Positions 1 to 8,195 are shown, counted from the first letter of the stretch. The stretch is 64,000 nucleotides of DNA from Spirochaeta lutea (GCF_000758165.1 NZ_JNUP01000064.1:1-64000), one strand, 5' to 3'. The notes: a model not told the origin generated them from the sequence alone. Translations and numbers: made by a program.

Positions 1-91
1 ACCTACGTGCCGAAGTACATTTCGGCGTGATGAGGCGGGTGTGCTCTGGGGGGGTCTGAGGTGCAAAAAAGTTACAGGCTTTTGCGCACTA
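1..91 (+). repeat. Right part of a ~105-bp TIR element, cut by the window edge
   Basis: The segment ends in GTTACAGGCTTTTGCGCACTA at 71-91, which matches the right terminus of the complete elements at 7522-7626 and 56469-56573. The preceding G-rich stretch with GGTGCAA also resembles their right interior. The left terminus would lie about 15 bases before the window. It follows the stop of pspA. No gene is visible between it and pspA. Confidence 0.6.
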
Positions 92-204
92 TAAAACGGC
101 ATCCACCCACGCTGGAAAAGGCAGCGTTACCCATACCCCGGTCCATGCCCCGGCTACGGCACAGGCGGCCACGGTACATGCGGCCGGGGCGATTGCTTCC
201 GGGA

Positions 205-1029
205 CTACTCGTTCATTTTGCGCTTGAGATCTTCCATCATCTGGTCGACCTCGGCGGTATCAACATCCTCAGCCTTGGGGGCACTCTGGCCGGATGAGGC
301 CTTTTTACCCGAGGCGCCGCTGGTATCCTCAATGTAGAGGCGGCTTTTCAGGTTTTCCAGCATTTCATCGGCGCTGCCCCCGGACCCGGCTTCAAGGGCG
401 GCAAACTGCTGCTCCAGGGAGGTGTTGGAGGGACCGTCAAGCTCCTTCAGGGCATCTGCCTCGGCTTCAATCTGGTCTACCCGGGCCTCCATACGGTCGA
501 AGGCCTCGAAGGCTGATGACTGGGAAATACCGGAAAGCTGATCCTGGATCCGCTTCTGGGCTTCCGCCCGGCGGCTGCGGGCCAGGAGAAGATTCTTTTT
601 GCGCTGGGCTTCTTCGATACGCTGCTGGAGACCCCGCAGGGCATCCTTCAGCTTGGCCACAGACTCGTGCTGGGCCTCCCACTGCTCTTTGTATTTCTCC
701 GCGTCGGATTCACACTGCTTTTTTTGAAGCAGGGCTTGTTTTGCCAAACCCTCGAAGTGGGCTGCCCGGTCCGGTTCCTTCTCGGCCGCCCGGACGGCAA
801 GGATAGCCTTGCGCTCCCATTCCTTCGCCTGGTTGAGCATCTCCTGCATCTGACGCTCAAGTTTTTTCTCGTCTGCTATGGCCCCGGCCACACTTCGTTT
901 CGACTCAATGAGCTGCTGATTCATCTCGGTGATGAGAGTGTTCAACATTTTTTCGGGATCTTCGGATTTACTGATTAACTGATTAAGGTTCGCGCTTATG
1001 ACCCGCTTCAGTCTGCTAAAAAGGCCCAT
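205..1029 (-). CDS. pspA: Phage shock protein A / IM30 (PspA-Vipp1) family protein
   Basis: A 274-residue protein starting MGLFSRLKRVISANLNQLIS, the typical amphipathic N-terminal helix of the PspA/IM30 (ESCRT-III-like) family, followed by a long charged coiled coil to about residue 215 and a low-complexity Ser/Gly tail ending in a short acidic/basic helix. Family members coat and stabilise stressed inner membranes and bind regulators. It is the last gene of a minus-strand operon behind the YbjN-like gene (12-base gap) and the STAS-zinc-ribbon gene. This context suggests membrane-stress handling governed by a STAS switch rather than by PspF. The tail beyond residue ~225 is longer than in E. 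coli PspA. The family assignment is firm. Confidence 0.93.
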   Translation of the reverse strand: MGLFSRLKRVISANLNQLISKSEDPEKMLNTLITEMNQQLIESKRSVAGAIADEKKLERQMQEMLNQAKEWERKAILAVRAAEKEPDRAAHFEGLAKQALLQKKQCESDAEKYKEQWEAQHESVAKLKDALRGLQQRIEEAQRKKNLLLARSRRAEAQKRIQDQLSGISQSSAFEAFDRMEARVDQIEAEADALKELDGPSNTSLEQQFAALEAGSGGSADEMLENLKSRLYIEDTSGASGKKASSGQSAPKAEDVDTAEVDQMMEDLKRKMNE

Positions 1030-1041
1030 CTAATGTCCTCC

Positions 1042-1437
1042 TCAGGAATGCCTGTACTTAGATAATACCGGGTAGTGCTGGGCAATGGCCAGCCCGATGG
1101 CGTCCATTGATGCCTGAAACTCTTCCAAGTCCATGGTATTCAGCTCTAGGGTGTCCATTATTACAACATAATGATCTTCCAAGGCGTAGGCACCATGCAC
1201 AAGATCGAGATTGAACCGCAGCAGGGTCTCAAAGAGTTCGCTGAGTTCCTGGCGGTCCCCAGGGGGAAGCTCCATTAACCGGCATCGGATGGTAACCAAG
1301 GACTCATCCACAAAGATGATGATCTGGTTTAAACCCTTGTCAGGATCGTTTACCAACCACACATCCTCACTTACCTGCTCGCTGGTAATACCCAGGGTTA
1401 CGAGATAGCTTTGTATTCTATTATTTGCGTTATTCAC
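1042..1437 (-). CDS. YbjN / type III secretion chaperone-like small protein
   Basis: A 131-residue acidic soluble protein without signal peptide. The pattern (N-terminal helix, VWLVNDPDKGLNQIIIFVDE, VTIRCRLMELP, then helix-rich LFETLLRFNLDLVHGAYALEDHYVVIMDTL) fits the alpha/beta fold of YbjN/CesT-like chaperone proteins. Such proteins are often encoded beside PspA or envelope proteins and are thought to act as partner-binding adaptors. It sits between the STAS gene (54 bases upstream) and pspA (12 bases downstream), so the three are probably co-transcribed. A role as an adaptor for PspA is inference. The family call rests on pattern only. Confidence 0.65.
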   Translation of the reverse strand: MNNANNRIQSYLVTLGITSEQVSEDVWLVNDPDKGLNQIIIFVDESLVTIRCRLMELPPGDRQELSELFETLLRFNLDLVHGAYALEDHYVVIMDTLELNTMDLEEFQASMDAIGLAIAQHYPVLSKYRHS

Positions 1438-1491
1438 AAAAGCCCCTTTCAGGATTGGTTTCCGGATAACCTCGAGGCCTATGATACCACG

Positions 1492-2046
1492 CTATCCAAG
1501 AAAAATCTGTCCTGAATTATCGATTGCCAGAATGGTCTTGCAGTTCGAGCAGCGAAAGCGCCCGGGTTTGGAGGCTTTGAGCTTGGTAGAACAGATCGGA
1601 CAACGGAAAATCTTGGGAAAGGCATCAGAGGCTTGGCTGGAGGCGCCCTTCTTGAAGAAGTCCACCGCCTCATCAATATTATCTTTTATGTTGAAGAACT
1701 GGGAGAATCCAAGCAGCTGAAACACCTCGTATACCTTGGGCTGAATCTCCAAGAGGACCAGGTCTCCGCTTCGAGGCTTCACCGCCTTCAGGAAGGCAGT
1801 GAATGATCCGATTCCCGTACTGGAAACGTAGGTGAGGCCGTTACATTGGAATATTAGTTTGGTGAATCCGGTTTCGATAGCGCGGTTGACCCGTTTCTGA
1901 AAAAAGTTGGAGTTGTAGGTATCAATATAACCGTTCAGGTAAAGAACCAAGACCCCTTCCGCGCCTTCTATTTTCTGAAGCCGGATTTTAAGGCTTTCAT
2001 CCTTCTCTTCGTCAAACCCTGGAACTATTTCGTTATTACTGCTCAT
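1492..2046 (-). CDS. STAS-domain protein with C-terminal zinc ribbon
   Basis: 184 residues. Residues ~18-130 form a STAS (anti-sigma-factor antagonist) domain with the phosphoacceptor-type loop YVSSTGIG (Ser75/Ser76). Residues ~145-178 form a zinc ribbon with C149-x2-C152 and C166-x2-C169. STAS antagonists bind RsbW-like kinases and are controlled by Ser phosphorylation. A zinc ribbon on the same chain is unusual and could give nucleic-acid or protein binding. It is the first gene of the operon leading to pspA. GGGGAG precedes the ATG and a good promoter lies just upstream. Whether its partner is the RsbW-like kinase at 25239 cannot be told from sequence. Confidence 0.85.
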   Translation of the reverse strand: MSSNNEIVPGFDEEKDESLKIRLQKIEGAEGVLVLYLNGYIDTYNSNFFQKRVNRAIETGFTKLIFQCNGLTYVSSTGIGSFTAFLKAVKPRSGDLVLLEIQPKVYEVFQLLGFSQFFNIKDNIDEAVDFFKKGASSQASDAFPKIFRCPICSTKLKASKPGRFRCSNCKTILAIDNSGQIFLG

Positions 2047-2072
2047 GACTCCCCACTCTATTCGGTGAATTC

Positions 2073-2101
2073 ATTCTATTCATCGGGATTTTCTTTGTCA
2101 A
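2073..2101 (-). promoter_or_regulatory. Sigma70-type promoter of the STAS-YbjN-pspA operon
   Basis: Read on the minus strand: TTGACA (2101-2096), 17-base spacer, TAGAAT (2078-2073). This is a near-consensus housekeeping promoter about 30 bases before the STAS gene start. Transcription would begin near 2066, giving a short leader that contains GGGGAG. Confidence 0.75.
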
Positions 2102-2143
2102 ATCATTCGTTCAACTTACAGTATCGGCATACTACTCTTATTA

Positions 2144-2872
2144 CTATAATCCCTGTCCAGCAGAAATTATAGCTCCATTTAACAGATTAGCGGGATTTTT
2201 TACCAGGAGGCGGATTAATTCATCCAGGTCCTCAGGCTTACCGGGCTCACCCTGGGGCAGATGACGTCTGGCTTGGGCAAGCAATCCCGGGCTGTAGTAT
2301 TCCGTGGCGATGTATCCCGGACAGATTACATTGCAGCTTACTCCGAATTCTGCGGCTTGGCTACTCACTGATTTCGCCAACACCCCCAGGCCGGCTTTTG
2401 CCGCTTGATATACCGCGGTCTGCCGGTAGCCGTTTATACGGTCCGCCCCGGTTCCCCCGAACAGGAGGATTCTACCGAACCGGCGCTCCATCATCCCCGG
2501 GAGAACCGCAGAGACTAGTGCTCCGGGAAGCGCCAGGTTAAGCAGGGTAATGTGCTGCCAGTCCCCGGGGGCGGCCAGGGTGAGGGGGCCGTGGAGGTAG
2601 GGGCCGAAGGCACAAATCAGAATGTCCCATTGAGTAAGGGGGCCTGTTTCGTCCTGAAGTTGGGCGATGGTTTGTTCGGGCGTTCGAATCTCCATAGATA
2701 CCACTGATAACCCCTGAACCCCAGCAAGCTCGGGACGGGATTTGGGTCTACCCAGGGCGGTAACCTGACAGCCCAGGTCTAATAGGGTATGGGTACAGGA
2801 CAGGCCGATGCCCCCGGTGCCGCCGATGACCAGGGCTTTTTTGGTTTTCCATGTGGTTTCTTGACCCGGCAT
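2144..2872 (-). CDS. SDR family NAD(P)-dependent oxidoreductase
   Basis: A classical short-chain dehydrogenase of about 242 residues. It has the Rossmann glycine motif GGTGGIG near the N-terminus and the catalytic YxxxK (YQAAKAG), followed by the CPGYIATEY segment typical of the family. Substrate and reaction are not identifiable. Two starts are possible: ATG at 2884 and ATG at 2872. TATGAT lies 7 bases before 2872 with no Shine-Dalgarno, so I prefer 2872 as a leaderless start. It is divergent from the secreted-protein gene at 2921, with which it shares the intergenic space. Confidence 0.88.
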   Translation of the reverse strand: MPGQETTWKTKKALVIGGTGGIGLSCTHTLLDLGCQVTALGRPKSRPELAGVQGLSVVSMEIRTPEQTIAQLQDETGPLTQWDILICAFGPYLHGPLTLAAPGDWQHITLLNLALPGALVSAVLPGMMERRFGRILLFGGTGADRINGYRQTAVYQAAKAGLGVLAKSVSSQAAEFGVSCNVICPGYIATEYYSPGLLAQARRHLPQGEPGKPEDLDELIRLLVKNPANLLNGAIISAGQGL

Positions 2873-2920
2873 GGTTAGCATCATACTATGAAAGAAGCCA
2901 TGTGTGCACAGGAGGTTGGT

Positions 2921-3439
2921 ATGAAGCGGTCCTCGGGAGGTTTTTTTTGGTTTACCGGGTTGTTGTTAACCCTGGTTTTGGCCCAAGGGGCTGCCCAGAG
3001 CCAGGAGCCGGCGGAAGATCAGGGCGAACCCTACGACAGGGTGTATGTTTCCCGGGATTTACGGGATTTTTCCCGGGCCCTCTACGATCCTGAGGGCAGT
3101 GATTTTTCTATTGATCCCCAGGGCCGATACCTGATTATGGGGACGGTTTCCACGGTTACGGTGATTGATCCTGCGCCGGAGAGCTACTACACCGAGGTGG
3201 AGATTATTCAGGCGGAACGGATGCCGGATAATGAGCTGGAGCGCTTTGACGGGATTATTGCGGTCTTCGATTCGCGGTTCATGGATCTGATTCCCCAGCG
3301 GGCGCCCATGAACCCCGGGCCCGAGTTGATTGTCCCCAACCGGAAGGGGCTGTTCCTGGTGGAGTATTACGGTCCCTACGAAATGGGGGGCGGGGTTCTC
3401 ATCCCGGTTTTCGTTTTATTGGAATACCAGGGGTTATAG
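2921..3439 (+). CDS. Small secreted protein, function unknown
   Basis: 172 residues with a clear signal peptide: MKRSS, hydrophobic FFWFTGLLLTLVLAQGA, likely cleavage after AAQS. The mature part is acidic, beta-rich and without cysteines (YDRVYVSRDLRDFSRALYD, then YLIMGTVSTVTVIDPAPES). I recognise no domain. An upstream in-frame ATG at 2888 exists, but GGAGG at 2911-2915 sits 5 bases before the ATG at 2921, and only that start puts the signal peptide at the N-terminus. It is divergent from the SDR gene and followed by the FxsA-like gene. Confidence 0.75.
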   Translation: MKRSSGGFFWFTGLLLTLVLAQGAAQSQEPAEDQGEPYDRVYVSRDLRDFSRALYDPEGSDFSIDPQGRYLIMGTVSTVTVIDPAPESYYTEVEIIQAERMPDNELERFDGIIAVFDSRFMDLIPQRAPMNPGPELIVPNRKGLFLVEYYGPYEMGGGVLIPVFVLLEYQGL

Positions 3440-3542
3440 GAATGATCCCAGGGCGCAACACCCCTTCGGTACCCACTGTGTATCTCAGCTCCGGCAGAAT
3501 CATAGACGCCGGCGGTGTTTGGGCCGGCGGAGAGGGTGTATC

Positions 3543-4001
3543 TTGAACCGCTTGTCAGGGATGCTCCTGCTTTTTTCACGGGTGTTTGTGGCGCGTATGG
3601 TGGCAGTCCTGGCGGGATTGGCTATTCTGATTGTCGCCGATACCCTGGGGCTCATGTTCCTGGGGCAGGCCTGGGGTGCCTACGGGGCTCTGGGATGGTC
3701 CGGGTTGGCGAGTCTATTGATTACGGTTTTGGTGATTCTCCGGCTTCAGGCAGCCCGGGCGTTGTTGCTGGAACGGCTGAAGGCCGGGCAGCTGTCTTCG
3801 GGCATCCTGTACCGCTACATCGGGCTGGCAGTGGTGGTGATTCCTGCCATTCTGCCCGGGCCGGTCTCCCTTGGACTGTGTCTTTTTTTATACATTCCCG
3901 GGATGCGATGGCTGGTGGGCAGGCTGGTGCTCGGGGCGCGCAGTGATGTGCGCCGAGCCCTGGTGCAGCATTTGGCTGCAGACCACCACGAGGCGGGATA
4001 G
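3543..4001 (+). CDS. FxsA-like integral membrane protein
   Basis: About 152 residues from a TTG start preceded by GGCGGAGAGGG; an in-frame ATG at 3561 is the alternative. Two hydrophobic N-terminal helices are followed by an amphipathic segment and by VVVIPAILPGPVSLGLCLFLYIPGMRWL, which matches the FxsA pattern (a Pro-Gly turn, then a short hydrophobic stretch ending in P-x-R). FxsA (YtzA/SuzZ) is a cytoplasmic-membrane protein that relieves exclusion of phage T7 in E. coli; its normal role is poorly known. The open frame extends upstream to 3330, but that part overlaps the secreted-protein gene and is non-genic. Confidence 0.65.
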   Translation: MNRLSGMLLLFSRVFVARMVAVLAGLAILIVADTLGLMFLGQAWGAYGALGWSGLASLLITVLVILRLQAARALLLERLKAGQLSSGILYRYIGLAVVVIPAILPGPVSLGLCLFLYIPGMRWLVGRLVLGARSDVRRALVQHLAADHHEAG

Positions 4002-4026
4002 GTTCGGGCCTCGTTTGTCCGGAGCT

Positions 4027-4080
4027 TTTCCCTGTTCCGGACCATGTCTCTGATTCTGTCCCTGTTCCAGAACATGTCCT
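4027..4080. repeat. Two imperfect ~30-base direct repeats in a 341-base gene-free gap
   Basis: Two copies of a CCTGTTCCRGAMCATGTC-like string lie 30 bases apart (CCTGTTCC at 4031 and 4061). They fall in the convergent gap 4002-4342 between the FxsA-like gene and the glycosyltransferase gene, which otherwise holds only the inverted-repeat element at 4170-4274. No coding potential or terminator with a T-run was found here. Confidence 0.55.
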
Positions 4081-4169
4081 TATGTAAGGGTATTGGATCC
4101 ATGGGAGTCTGGTTCTTGATTGTCCGGTCATCCGGCTCATTACCCAACAGATCGCAGGTAAGCCGAGCG

Positions 4170-4274
4170 TAGTGCGCAAAAGGTTGTAACATTGCATCCC
4201 GGCAACACCACCCATGGGTGGACTGACTGATTGCTCCACTATATCTGGTGTCGTTTACAACCTTTTGCGCACTA
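4170..4274 (-). repeat. MITE-like inverted-repeat element, copy A (105 bp)
   Basis: It starts TAGTGCGCAAAAGGTTGTAA and ends with the exact reverse complement, TTACAACCTTTTGCGCACTA, so it has 20-base perfect terminal inverted repeats bounded by TA. An inner inverted pair (CAACACCACCC / CTGGTGTCG) makes a nested hairpin. The interior matches copies at 7522 and 56469 in reverse orientation. There is no ORF. It lies between two convergent genes. Confidence 0.93.
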
Positions 4275-4342
4275 CGTAAGCCTAGCCAGCGCTTTCCCTC
4301 GAAATACACCCTATTGCTCGAGCATAGATACCCGTGATAATC

Positions 4343-5119
4343 CTATCGGCGGCGAAACACCCGTTCCATGAGGACCAAAAATCGGAACCAGGGCAGATGG
4401 ATTCCGGTAAACACGAGCAGGGGATTACGGTACCACTCCCGAAGGAATTCCCGGCCGTTCCGGAAACTGATCCTGCTTACCCGGGGGGTGGTGCCCAGGG
4501 TCATGTTGAAAAATTCCCGGGAATAAATCTGAATACCCGAGTTGAGCCGGGTTCGTCGGCGGTATAGCCATTTGTTCTCGCCCCGGGGACCATCCCCCAC
4601 CAGCAGTAGGTTCGGTGAGGCTTTTCGGATGGCCATACAGATATTGGTTTCCATCTCCCGGCTGTAGCGGCCCATAAAGCGGCCGACGATGCGCGCTCCC
4701 GGGAAGGTTTGGCGCAGGTTTGATTCGATCTGGCTGATCGCCGTGGAGCTGCCGCCGAGAAGGTACAGGGTACCCCGGCGCCGTTCCAGCCAGCCCAGTA
4801 CGGATATGATTGCATCGAAGGGATAGTACCGGGCGGGCATGGGGCGCCCTAGGGCATGGAGTCCCCGGGTAATCTCTTTGGATACGGGAAGGACCAGGCT
4901 GGCAGCCTCAAGGGTTTTCCGGTAGCTGCGATCCCGCCGGGCCCGCAACAGGTCCCGGGTACGGAGAAACACGATCTGAGCCGGTTCCTGGCTGTCCATG
5001 AGACGATCCAGGACGGCATGAAAATCCTCCTGAAGAACACAATCCACCGGGATGCCGAGTATTCGTGTTCTCGTAATGAGTGTCCGTTGATTTTGATTTA
5101 TCGATAGTTTATCTGCCAC
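4343..5119 (-). CDS. WecG/TagA/CpsF-family glycosyltransferase
   Basis: 258 residues from a GTG start at 5119 that has GGAGAGG 7 bases upstream. The open frame reaches 5305, but the extra 62 residues are low-quality sequence overlapping rsmE. Family features: an N-terminal GIPVDCV...LDRLMD strand-helix, VLPVSKEITRGLHALGRPMP where the family has its conserved glycine-rich donor-site segment, then LYLLGGSSTAI and LLLVGDGPRGENKWLYRRR. Members transfer N-acetylmannosaminuronate or ManNAc (GT26) to lipid carriers for surface polysaccharides. The acceptor here is unknown. It overlaps the end of rsmE by 22 bases, as the third gene of the ctpA-rsmE operon. Confidence 0.85.
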   Translation of the reverse strand: MADKLSINQNQRTLITRTRILGIPVDCVLQEDFHAVLDRLMDSQEPAQIVFLRTRDLLRARRDRSYRKTLEAASLVLPVSKEITRGLHALGRPMPARYYPFDAIISVLGWLERRRGTLYLLGGSSTAISQIESNLRQTFPGARIVGRFMGRYSREMETNICMAIRKASPNLLLVGDGPRGENKWLYRRRTRLNSGIQIYSREFFNMTLGTTPRVSRISFRNGREFLREWYRNPLLVFTGIHLPWFRFLVLMERVFRRR

Positions 5120-5970
5120 CGCGTAACCTCTCCACAAATTGCCTTGATTGCTCCCAGGGCGGCTACCACTGCTGTTTCGCAGCGGAGCACCGAGTTCCCC
5201 AGGTAGCCGGGTTGCCAGGAATGCTCCTGGAGCAGCCGGCGCTCCCGGGGTGATATACCGCCCTCGGGACCAAAGAGCAGATACACCTGCTCCGGCAGGG
5301 GACAAAGATAGTCGTGAAGGCCCTCTTTTGCAAGCATTGTCTCATGAAAATAGATGCCCAGCGCGCCATCTGTCGGGGTCATAATGACCCTTTCCAATGC
5401 CGCAGGATCCTGTAATTCCGGTATGCCCGGAGAACCGCTTTGCTGCACCGCCTCCTCTATGATCCGCCGGTAGCGTTGGCTCTTTTTCGCCCATCCCCGG
5501 GCATCCGGGTCGGGAATACTCCGGTCGCAGAGAATGGGCCGGATGGTCGCAACCCCGAGTTCGGTGGCCTGGCGGATGACCTGATCCAATTTCCGCGCCT
5601 TGGGATACCCTACCCAGAGGTGAATCTGAGGGTAGCCTGGGTGTCCGCCGAGCCTGCGGTCCAAACCGGGCTGGTCAAGAGCCTGTTCGGAATCACCCTT
5701 AGGGGAGGGTGACTCATCGGGATTGGCGGAGGGCAGGTCCCGATCCTCCTCAGTGCTGGTCCGGGGGGTGACCTCCCCTACAAGGCGGTCCTCGTAGATT
5801 TCAATGATGCGCAAGCTTCCCTGCTGGGGCTGAGACGGTGAGGGGACTAATACCGGAATGATCGTACCGACCGCGTACCGTCGTACCCGGACCAGGTAGT
5901 GATAGTCTTTTCCGGTGAGATACACCGTTCCCCCGTGGTCCGGCGCCTGGGGGAGTATGAACTGTTTCAT
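5098..5970 (-). CDS. rsmE: 16S rRNA m3U1498 methyltransferase RsmE
   Basis: 290 residues with the RsmE layout: an N-terminal PUA-like domain (YHYLVRVRRYAVGTIIPVL), then a SPOUT knot domain with WVGYPKARKLDQVIRQATELGV, LLFGPEGGISPRE and LGNSVLRCETAVVAALG, the SAM-binding knot. The enzyme methylates N3 of U1498 in 16S rRNA of the assembled small subunit. A charged, Pro/Ser-rich insertion at about residues 75-112 lies between the domains and makes the protein longer than the usual ~245. Its start overlaps the ctpA stop by four bases (ATGA), so translation is probably coupled. Confidence 0.95.
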   Translation of the reverse strand: MKQFILPQAPDHGGTVYLTGKDYHYLVRVRRYAVGTIIPVLVPSPSQPQQGSLRIIEIYEDRLVGEVTPRTSTEEDRDLPSANPDESPSPKGDSEQALDQPGLDRRLGGHPGYPQIHLWVGYPKARKLDQVIRQATELGVATIRPILCDRSIPDPDARGWAKKSQRYRRIIEEAVQQSGSPGIPELQDPAALERVIMTPTDGALGIYFHETMLAKEGLHDYLCPLPEQVYLLFGPEGGISPRERRLLQEHSWQPGYLGNSVLRCETAVVAALGAIKAICGEVTRWQINYR

Positions 5971-7496
5971 TGCGGACTGGACAGGGCCGGCAAGGGAAGG
6001 CCGTGGCCTTGGCTGAAGTCAGCGTCCAGGGGCTCCCGGGATTCAATGATTTCACGCATTTCCCGGGGGTCGGCAATGAGTTCCAGGGCTCGCCGGAGGA
6101 CCAGATCAAATTCAAGGTCATATACCGAGGTGGTGTTAGTCCTCCGCTCGAATTCCCGGCGGATAAGGCGCCTGATGAGCCTATCAGACAGGGAAATGTC
6201 GTACTCGGAATGCAGAGTTTCTAAAAACTCGCTAATCCGGGTCGGGCTGGGATCCGGGTTGTCGTCCAGGAATTGCTGAATACGCTGTTCCTCCGTCAAG
6301 CGGATAAAATCTTCCTCTTCCTCCCGGGTGAGGGCCGGTTCGCTCAATTCAATATCGGGGGCGATACCAACCTTATCGATGTAGACATTTCCCGGGGTAT
6401 AATACTTAGACATCGTCAGCCGGAAACCCTTGGATCCGAGACTATGAATCTGCTGGACCGAGCCCTTTCCGTAGGTGGTTTCCCCGATCAAGACGGCCCG
6501 ACCGCGGTTCCTCAAGGCTCCGGCTAGGATCTCTGCCGCCGAGGCAGTTCCCTGATCGACCAACACCACAATGGGCATGGTATCCGGGATAAGAGAACCG
6601 GGTTCAGCGACAAATTGATTGTTTTCCCGGGCAACCCGCCCCCGGGTTCCCACAATGAGGCCGTCGTCAAAGAAGAGATCGGCAGTATCCACCACAGCGG
6701 TTAACAATCCTCCTGGGTTGGTCCGTAGATCAATGATCAGCCCCTGAATGTTCTGATTCTTCAGGTCTTGCAGGGCCTGGGCGACTCGGTCATCCGTGGC
6801 CGGGGTAAACTGAATAATCCTCAGGTATCCATAGTCCCGGATGGGTTCATACTTAACCGTGGGTATTTCTATGATGGCCCGGGTAAGGGTGACATCAAAC
6901 TGGGCTGTTTCGCCCCGTAGGATAGAAATGCGTACTTCCGAGCCCGGTTCGCCCCGGAGTCGGTCCACCACCTCGTCGATGGTAAGCTCCTCGGTAGAGG
7001 TATCCTCGATGGCGGTAATTAAATCACCGGGCATGAGTCCTGCCCGGAATCCGGGGGTATCTTCAATGGGAGATACGATTTCCACAAAGGGGCGGATCCA
7101 GGGTTCATCCTCAGGGGGGATAACCTTATTGATGTACAGCCCCACCCCGCCGAATTCTCCACTGGTTGTATCGCCAAGCTTCCGCATTTCAGTCTCGTCG
7201 AGAAACATGGAGTAGGGATCATCCAGGCTCTCGAACATTCCCTTGAGAGCGCCGTCGATGAGGGTTTCGGTATCAACCTCCTCGACATAGCTGTTCTGAA
7301 TGAACTGCATCACCTGACGCAGCACCGTCAAGGCTTGGTCGTCAGCGGAGGAACCGCTCTGGGACCGTGCGCCCTGGGCAATGCCTTGGGCGGCTGCCAC
7401 GAATAGAATAAATAATACACAGGCGAAAAATCCGACTGCCGTCCAAAGCCGGCGCTTAGTGGTAGGTGATGTACTCATGAATCCATGGTAGCACAT
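5967..7496 (-). CDS. ctpA: C-terminal processing peptidase (S41 family, CtpA/Prc-like)
   Basis: 509 residues. An N-terminal signal anchor (~19-38) is followed by a PDZ domain (~118-205, with GLMPGDLITAIEDT) and the tail-specific protease core, with catalytic Ser319 in QGTASAAEI and Lys344 in TTYGKGSVQQ. About 130 residues follow, rich in charged helix. Such periplasmic Ser/Lys proteases trim C-termini of secreted and envelope proteins. The ATG at 7496 has GGAG 6 bases before it. First gene of the ctpA-rsmE-glycosyltransferase operon. An inverted-repeat element lies directly upstream (7522-7626) and may sit within or next to its promoter. Confidence 0.95.
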   Translation of the reverse strand: MCYHGFMSTSPTTKRRLWTAVGFFACVLFILFVAAAQGIAQGARSQSGSSADDQALTVLRQVMQFIQNSYVEEVDTETLIDGALKGMFESLDDPYSMFLDETEMRKLGDTTSGEFGGVGLYINKVIPPEDEPWIRPFVEIVSPIEDTPGFRAGLMPGDLITAIEDTSTEELTIDEVVDRLRGEPGSEVRISILRGETAQFDVTLTRAIIEIPTVKYEPIRDYGYLRIIQFTPATDDRVAQALQDLKNQNIQGLIIDLRTNPGGLLTAVVDTADLFFDDGLIVGTRGRVARENNQFVAEPGSLIPDTMPIVVLVDQGTASAAEILAGALRNRGRAVLIGETTYGKGSVQQIHSLGSKGFRLTMSKYYTPGNVYIDKVGIAPDIELSEPALTREEEEDFIRLTEEQRIQQFLDDNPDPSPTRISEFLETLHSEYDISLSDRLIRRLIRREFERRTNTTSVYDLEFDLVLRRALELIADPREMREIIESREPLDADFSQGHGLPLPALSSPQ

Positions 7497-7521
7497 GGAG
7501 CACTCCGGCTCAATGTATGCT

Positions 7522-7626
7522 TAGTGCGCAAAAGGTTGTAAACTACACCAGATATAGCGGAGCAACAGACATCTCTATCCTTAGGTGGTGTCGCCGGGGC
7601 GAAAAGTTACAACCTTTTGCGCACTA
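7522..7626 (+). repeat. MITE-like inverted-repeat element, copy B (105 bp)
   Basis: Starts TAGTGCGCAAAAGGTTGTAA and ends GTTACAACCTTTTGCGCACTA; the termini are exact inverted repeats bounded by TA. The left interior reads ACTACACCAGATATAGCGG and the right interior GGTGGTGTCGCCGGGGCG, giving an inner ACACCA/TGGTGT pair. It lies between the dps terminator and the ctpA start. No ORF. Confidence 0.94.
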
Positions 7627-7673
7627 TAGAATATATGCATCCCCGGGCTGCCGTGCAGGTCCGGCGGGGAGCT

Positions 7674-7706
7674 AAAAAAAAACGCCGCGGCCCGAAGACC
7701 GCAGCG
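7674..7706 (-). terminator. Intrinsic terminator of dps
   Basis: On the minus strand: CGCTGCGGTC, TTCG tetraloop, GGCCGCGGCG, then nine T. The 10-pair stem (two G-U pairs) and the T-run make this a strong Rho-independent terminator 16 bases past the dps stop. Confidence 0.94.
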
Positions 7707-7721
7707 GTGTGGTTGCTGCTC

Positions 7722-8195
7722 TTATGCCTTGTAGGCCCGCAGCATCCAGAGGGTTTTCTCGTAGCGGCCGATAAATCCGGCCATCAAATCTACGGTGCCC
7801 TGGTCCTTGGCCTCCTCAGCCAGGGTAAGGATCTCTCGGCTCTGCTTGAGCATGGCGTTAAAATCACCTTCCACAATATCCACCACTTCAGGACCCTTTA
7901 CCGCCTTGCTGGGCAGTTCGGAAAGGGTTGCTGATGCCATAAAGTCCTTTAGACTCGCCAGGGGGCGGTATCCCAGGGTTAAAATGCGCTCAGCTACCTC
8001 GTCCAGGTCTTCCCCGGCCAGATCATAAAACTCCTCAAGCTTGGCATGGAGGGAGAAAAAGTTCTGTCCCTCTACATTCCAGTGCAGATTGTGCAGTTTT
8101 ATATCCAGCACACCGAGGTTTGCCAGGTAGGTATTCAGGGCCTTAACCACACCCTGGATTTTGTCGTCAGAAAGCCCAATTACTGATGCACTCAT
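7722..8195 (-). CDS. dps: Dps-family ferritin-like DNA/iron-binding protein
   Basis: 157 residues, the usual Dps size, without signal peptide. Ferroxidase-type motif LHNLHWNVEGQNFFSLHAKLEEFYDLAGEDLDEVAERI carries the His, His, Asp and Glu ligands of the intersubunit iron site; GYRPLASLKDF follows as in the family. Dps dodecamers oxidise and store Fe(II), consuming peroxide. The Treponema homologue is the antigen TpF1. AAAAGGAG lies 7 bases before the ATG. A TTGTA-N5-TACAA palindrome overlaps the predicted transcription start, and the next gene upstream encodes a Fur/PerR regulator, so peroxide/iron control by that protein is likely. Confidence 0.95.
   Translation of the reverse strand: MSASVIGLSDDKIQGVVKALNTYLANLGVLDIKLHNLHWNVEGQNFFSLHAKLEEFYDLAGEDLDEVAERILTLGYRPLASLKDFMASATLSELPSKAVKGPEVVDIVEGDFNAMLKQSREILTLAEEAKDQGTVDLMAGFIGRYEKTLWMLRAYKA

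Noticed and set aside
294-806. Long plus-strand open frames antisense to pspA
   Set aside because: They are shadows of the G/C-rich minus-strand gene, without ribosome sites and with Pro/Arg/Gly-rich nonsense composition. The same applies to the many other antisense frames, including those opposite the TPR gene's Pro-rich region (61218-61619).
3330-3542. Upstream part of the FxsA-like open frame
   Set aside because: It overlaps the secreted-protein gene out of frame and has Arg/His-rich composition; the TTG at 3543 with GGCGGAGAGGG fits the membrane protein's start.
4343-5305. Longer 320-residue form of the glycosyltransferase
   Set aside because: The first 62 residues overlap rsmE, are Gly/Pro/Arg-rich and lack family similarity; GTG 5119 has a strong GGAGAGG site.
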